Part shown: one piece after another, positions 18,914 through 22,675 of the stretch
Position numbering within the stretch: the first letter of the stretch is position 1
How the letters are laid out: every line of letters starts with the position of its first letter
From: Chromera velia
Taxonomy: Eukaryota; Sar; Chromeraceae
Reading direction: 5' to 3'
NCBI GenBank assembly: GCA_018398765.1
Contig: JAHBMJ010000597.1
Location: 21,845 to 44,519 of the forward strand
Length of the DNA stretch: 22,675 bases
Position numbers and translations under genes: made by a program
Notes under the pieces: model-generated
Told to the model about the DNA's origin: nothing
Databases searched by the model: none
The model's input: the letters and a program-made list of their open reading frames with translations, nothing else

Positions 18914-19371
18914 CGGCTGTGCGTGCGCTCTTTCGTGTGCCGTGCGTGGCTGTCAGGAACCTCGGTTCTCTGGTTTTCTCCTGAGTAGCGCGTGACTCGT
19001 CTGGCTCGACCTGGCTTCCCCGAGAGTCTGGCACGTCTTTTTCTTTTTCCGTCGCGACCTTGCCTGAACAAAAAATTCTCTATCATACACTCGGCATCTC
19101 CATCTCTTTAAGTTGACATGCGCGGCTGTGTGTGGCTGTTAGTCGGGTGTGCGGTGGTGGGATGGAACCGTCAGGCAACCTGAGCATGCGTGCCGTGAGA
19201 GCGTGTGTGCCGGCGTCAAGAGGCTTGGTCTTGGTCTGTCGACCTTTGAGTCTTTGCGGGCCTTTCCCGGTTTCTCCAGCATGCGTTCGACGTCTCCAGA
19301 TGAAAGTGCACGAGTGCTGTGTGTGTGAGTGGCTGGCTATGTGAGACTCCTGAGCGCAGTGTCTGCGGGCT

Positions 19372-19391
19372 CCCCCCCCCCCCCCNCCCCC
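19372..19391. repeat. Poly-C tract with one N
   Basis: A run of C from 19372 with an ambiguous base at 19386. The true length is uncertain. Confidence 0.9.
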
Positions 19392-20164
19392 TTCTTTTTC
19401 TTGTCGTCCGAACACAAAATTTGCATCCTACATTCGGCATCTCCATCTATTTAAGTTGACATTCGCTTGCTGTGCGTGACTGTGGTCGGCTGTGCAGTGG
19501 TGCGACGGAACCGCCAGGCAGCGTGCATGCGAGCCGTGAGAGAGAGAAGTGTGTGTGTGCTTGCGTCAAGAGGGCTGGTCTCGAGTTTGCGTGGTCTATC
19601 AAGCTTTGATTGAGTGTCTGCGGTTGTAGCTTCCTCGTTTTTTTCTCGTTATCCGAGCGAAAATTTCTCTAGCATACATTCGGTTTATGCCTTCAGTCTG
19701 AGATATCGATGGAAGTGCGCGAGTGCTGCATGTGTGTGTGGCGGGCTGGCTGTTTGCTCGGGTGTCCGGCTGTGAGGAGTGTCGTGAGCGGGTATCTCTG
19801 TCCTTAGTAGGTACGTGCGAGCTTAAGTGGACGCGTGCATGAGGCTGGCCGCGGGGGTACCGCATGGGCTTCATCCTTTCTTCGTCTGCCGTGCCCGTGA
19901 CCGTCATGCTGTCTGACTGTCCTTTTCGCTCGCGGTCGTGGGTGGCTTACGAATTCTGACCGTCTGCTGACCTGCCTCATCTCTTTACATCGCCCGAGCC
20001 GAAAGTTTATCCAACATGCTCATCCAACATGCTTTTGGCGTTGCCGTGTCTTCAGATTGGCGTGTCGACATGCGCAAGAGACTTGACGTGTGGGTTTGTG
20101 GGTGCGTACGTGAGTGCGTTATATGTTGGTCGATCATGCAGTCATTCCACCGATGGACCTTCAG

Positions 20165-20213
20165 ACAGGCACTGATGTCTACAGAATAAATGAGGTATCT
20201 GCAAGCGGCCCCG
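20165..20213 (+). CDS. Putative short exon B5
   Basis: ACCTTCAG precedes it and GTCAGT follows. The 49 bases are open as TGTDVYRINEVSASGP from phase 0 to 1. Length (49) and phase equal B2, and the donor is the same GTCAGT as the exon ending at 18566. The phase matches the terminal exon. It is weak on its own. Confidence 0.35.
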
Positions 20214-20663
20214 GTCAGTAAACTCAGAGTGTCGTTTCTGAAGCTCACGGCTCTTCCTGTGCTCGTTGTCCGCCCCAAAATTTCTCCACCGCCATCTTTT
20301 TAGATCGGATGCGTGCGTGCGTGCGTGGCCGACAGGCCCTCCCCGATTTTTTCTCGTTGGTCGAACGAAAATATACATTCGGGATCTCCATTTCTTCAGC
20401 TTGACGAGAGTTGTGTGTGATCGAATGGCTGTTGGTCCGAGACCTCCGGGTGTTTGGTGCATAGGCGCATGTGTCTGGTGCTCGTTCACCTGCGTGCATG
20501 GCTGAGGATCGTTTGCGTCCGTGGTTTCTCTCTTCCGACATTCGATCCGCTCGGCGTTTTTCACCGTTCCTTCCGCGGGAGAGGGTTCTCAACCGTCCTT
20601 TTTTATTTATATTTTTGTGTCTGCATGTGTTTCTCTCGCTGTCCTTCCTGCCAGTTGCTGCAG

Positions 20664-21322
20664 GCACTGCTCACCGGAGTCGGCAGCCTAGCTTTTGGGC
20701 GCGTCTGTGTGGACGGGGCACCCCAGGCGAAGCACAGGATGCCCATCGGCTGCAAATGGTGGAAGCCGACAACCCCCGATCGCAGACTAGACCAGAGGGG
20801 GGAGCACCCGAGAGAGAGCGGCGAAACCTGCAAGACAAGATCACCGAATTGGAGGCTAGATTGCAACAGGTGCAAGAGGAACGAGCACAGGATCAGCGCG
20901 GTGGCTCACGGTTTTCACTGTCACAAGCTGCATCGGCCCTTCAAAAAGCCGCCTCCCAGAGAGTGGCACTTACCCCTCTGCCCAACGGAAAAGAGGTGCT
21001 TCAGTCTGTTTGCTGGAGGAATCCCAGTCTCAAGCTCCGTTCCTTCATTAAGATTTGGCTGAGAAACAACAACGCACTGAACACGAAAGGGTCTTGTGAA
21101 TGGAGAAATACTGCGTCTTTGCACTCCTATGTAGTTCTTTTCATCGAGACAAAATATGATCTACAGGCAGCTGTGCAAGAGTCGGGCCTGGAAAGCGAGA
21201 ACATCTGTCTGCGCCCTTTGCCTGAATTAGAAGCAGGCACACTTCCACTAAAAAAAACTGTCGCATTTCCAAAGAAAAGCATTCAAACCAACATTTCGGA
21301 GGCAACAGACCGGTCCGAGTGA
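20664..21322 (+). CDS. Putative terminal exon, coiled-coil protein C-terminus
   Basis: The acceptor is TTGCTGCAG (or CTGCCAG nine bases upstream, in the same frame). Starting in phase 1, as all preceding B exons require, the frame is open for about 220 codons to TGA at 21320-21322. It begins GTAHRSRQPSFWARL and has a coiled-coil stretch RRNLQDKITELEARLQQVQ (heptad spacing of Leu/Ile), then SQAASALQKAASQRVAL, and a mixed C-terminus (LRSFIKIWLRNNN, LHSYVVLFIETKYDL). AT-rich sequence follows, suitable for a 3' end. No catalytic motif seen. The longer frame reaching back to 20471 would be intron read-through. Confidence 0.6.
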
Positions 21323-21405
21323 TCATTTTTAAGTGAAATTGTAACTTTAATTGGTTGAAATATTCCAGATACTACTAACTTGTACATAGTCCGTTTAAGA
21401 GTAAC
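21323..21405. other. 3' flank of the host gene
   Basis: AT-rich sequence between the stop codon and the transposon end at 21406. There is no clear AATAAA. Confidence 0.4.
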
Positions 21406-21612
21406 TAGGGCTGGGAAAAGGTTCATTGAGAAAAGGTTCAAATCTGAAAAAGTGAAACTGTTGAACCTGTTTTGGAGGCCAGACGCGCGGCCACTGGTAC
21501 AAGGCCGGCTAGGCCCGCGCCGCCCGCGGCCCATATAGGTGAAATAAGGAGCCGGAGCCGCGCGCACAGCAACTGTCCCTAGCCGGTTCAATCTATTATG
21601 TCGGACAGATGT

Positions 21613-21661
21613 ATGTCAGCATATGTCAGCATCATATGTCAGCATGAAAACTCATGCTGAC
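21613..21661. repeat. Three ATGTCAGCAT repeats with an inverted copy
   Basis: ATGTCAGCAT lies at 21613, 21623 and 21636. The last is followed, after AAAACT, by CATGCTGAC (21653-21661), which pairs with GTCAGCATG (21638-21646). It may be subterminal transposase binding sites. Confidence 0.75.
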
Positions 21662-21735
21662 GGTTGCAGAAGTGAAGAAGTACACGTGATTTACCAAGTT
21701 TTCTACTTGCAAGGCCCCGCCACATAGTGACCATG

Positions 21736-21790
21736 TTTGATTTGATTTGATTTGATTTGATTTGAGGTAGGGCTTAAGCTCAAATCAAAT
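21736..21790. repeat. Six TTTGA units and an inverted copy
   Basis: TTTGA is repeated six times at 21736-21765, followed 13 bp later by CTCAAATCAAAT (21779-21790), which pairs with it. More CAAATAT-type copies follow to about 21875. Confidence 0.85.
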
Positions 21791-22139
21791 ATCCAGTCAG
21801 GGAAGACCTAGTGTTTAAAGACCTATTAAATACGATCAAATATTTGATCAATATGACTTTCAACCTCAAATATGAAGGTCCCAAAAAAACTTTTTGCAAG
21901 TACCAATCCGTCACGCATGCTGATTCAAATGAAAAAACCTAAATCTTGATGGTTTGCTCTCAAAAAAAAAACGTTTTGAGCTATATTGAAATTGACGTTT
22001 CACCTCTTTTTACTTCATGCAGAGGTAAACTGATCAGCTGAACGTTTTCCCGAACAGCTGTGTTGACTTTTCTGGTGCTGGAACATCTTTTACGGCCCCC
22101 TTTTTAAGCGTCTGCAAACATTTTACACCCCGTAAAGAC

Positions 22140-22675
22140 ATGTCATACAATCTGACAAGGTCGAACGGGAAGAAGGAGGCTTTGTTTTTAGAGCCGGGTA
22201 CTGCAAAAAAAATATGGTCCGTGCAAAAGGGGGCAAATGTGATTCAGTATCAGGTGAAAATACAAGGAGCCGAGGGGGAAGGAGAAATTATTTGTGGCTG
22301 TGAGTATGCAGCAGTGGCAACCAGTTCTTTTCAAACCCACCTCATCAATCAGCATGGCTTGACGATCACGTCTGACAAACATGTGCAGCGACTCCAAGAA
22401 AGACAGGAGAAGTGGTTGGAGGGGGCGGGGGGGACGAAGCAGCTGTCCAGAAAGGCAAGGGAAAAGGCAATGGGGGGGCTGCTGACAGTGCTGGAGGGGG
22501 GGCTGCTCCTGCAGGGCCCAGCGGGAGGACTAATTTGAAACCAAAGGAGGCGGCCGCAGACACAAATGCTGAGAAGGCTAGGGGGAAACTTCCCCCTCCT
22601 GAGAAAGTCATCACTCCGGGTGAGGAAGGCTACCGACCTCTCTATATTCACCTCCAATACAAGGGGCTTGTTGTC
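22140..22675 (+). CDS. hAT-type transposase N-terminus, frameshifted and partial
   Basis: ATG at 22140 starts a frame with a BED-like zinc finger at about residues 57-81: IICGCEYAA...SSFQTHLINQHG. The HLxxxHG half is typical; the Cys pair is C-x-C rather than C-x2-C. A helix (HVQRLQERQEKWLEG) follows. The frame stops at 22538, but an adjacent frame is open from about 22470 to the window end (KPKEAAADTNAEKARGK, EEGYRPLYIHLQYKG). The switch lies near G runs at about 22425-22480, so it is a homopolymer error or a real decay mutation. BED fingers bind DNA in hAT transposases; the catalytic RNase H-like domain would be downstream. It could instead be a domesticated BED protein. Confidence 0.6.

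Larger units (their letters stand above)
18567..20164 (+). other. Intronic or intergenic stretch with repeats
   Basis: It holds the AT-rich copy 2 (18832-18893), the degenerate array (18660-20410) and poly-C (19372-19391). Any further exon needed to join 18566 to 20165 is not resolved; a short candidate follows TTTCTCCAG near 19280. Confidence 0.4.
18660..20410. repeat. Degenerate tandem array, about 340-bp spacing
   Basis: A block of the form CTCGTT-TCCGAAC-AAAATTT followed by CATACATTCGGCATCTCCAT and often TTTAAGTTGACATGCG recurs near 18692, 19084, 19428, 19674, 20014 and 20372. Gaps of 246 to 392 bp carry partly similar GTGTGTG and GCGTCAAGAGG sequence. The GAAGCYCACGGCT region after the donors at 18567 and 20214 is also shared, so whole exon-intron units may have been duplicated. 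Confidence 0.65.
21406..22675 (+). mobile_element. hAT-like transposon, 5' part, truncated by the window
   Basis: TAGGGCTGGGAAAAGG at 21406 is a typical hAT end, followed by subterminal copies of AAAGGTTCA. A BED-finger transposase begins at 22140 in the right orientation. The right end and the 8-bp duplication are outside the window. The region 21606-22139 has several small repeats and no gene. Confidence 0.6.

Noticed and set aside
1-22675. CRISPR array, tRNA, rRNA or bacterial operon
   Set aside because: No regularly spaced identical repeats with unique spacers, no cloverleaf or rRNA sequence seen, and the gene structure is eukaryotic.

Overview
This is a eukaryotic nuclear window, not bacterial. 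It has spliceosomal-type introns with pyrimidine tracts and TGCAG acceptors, a Ty1/copia LTR retrotransposon, hAT-like DNA transposons, minisatellites and long G/C homopolymers. GC-balanced, TE-rich sequence of this kind fits a protist; a chromerid or other alveolate alga is my guess, but no marker gene in the window proves it.

Layout. 1-1804: flank with no recognisable gene. 1810-14404: one complete but dead Ty1/copia element on the minus strand, flanked by the 5-bp target duplication TGTTC. Reading right to left it has a 5' LTR (13922-14404), a PBS, gag with zinc knuckles, protease and integrase zinc finger, integrase core, a linker, RT, RNase H, a PPT and a 3' LTR. Three other elements have jumped into it: A (10454-11823, hAT-like, in integrase, holding a 323-base assembly gap), B (4607-8141, between RT and RNase H) and C (2018-3423, in the 3' LTR). 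Each has inverted ends and its own target duplication. Removing A or B plus one target copy restores the pol reading frame. B also carries a 233-bp near-perfect palindrome, a 35-bp-period minisatellite and a poly-C tract.

14410-15279: mostly non-coding flank. 15280-21322: what looks like a host gene on the plus strand with many small exons. At least three copies of an exon pair (A+B) are repeated with conserved intron phases and visible protein similarity. A last exon of about 220 codons contains a coiled coil. Its introns hold ten TGTCAC/GTGACA words within 251 bp, a small AT-rich insertion flanked by 20-bp direct repeats, and a degenerate array with a spacing of about 340 bp. 21406-22675: the start of another hAT-like transposon, with a BED-like zinc-finger transposase running off the window.

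Main discoveries. (1) Every substitution I could count between the two copia LTRs is a transition (41 transitions, 0 transversions), enriched in CpA/TpG and CpG. The mismatches in the transposon ends and target duplications, and most in-frame stops, follow the same pattern. This is a RIP-like or methyl-cytosine deamination signature. (2) A phase-conserved, tandemly duplicated exon-pair gene that I do not recognise. No function is assigned to it.
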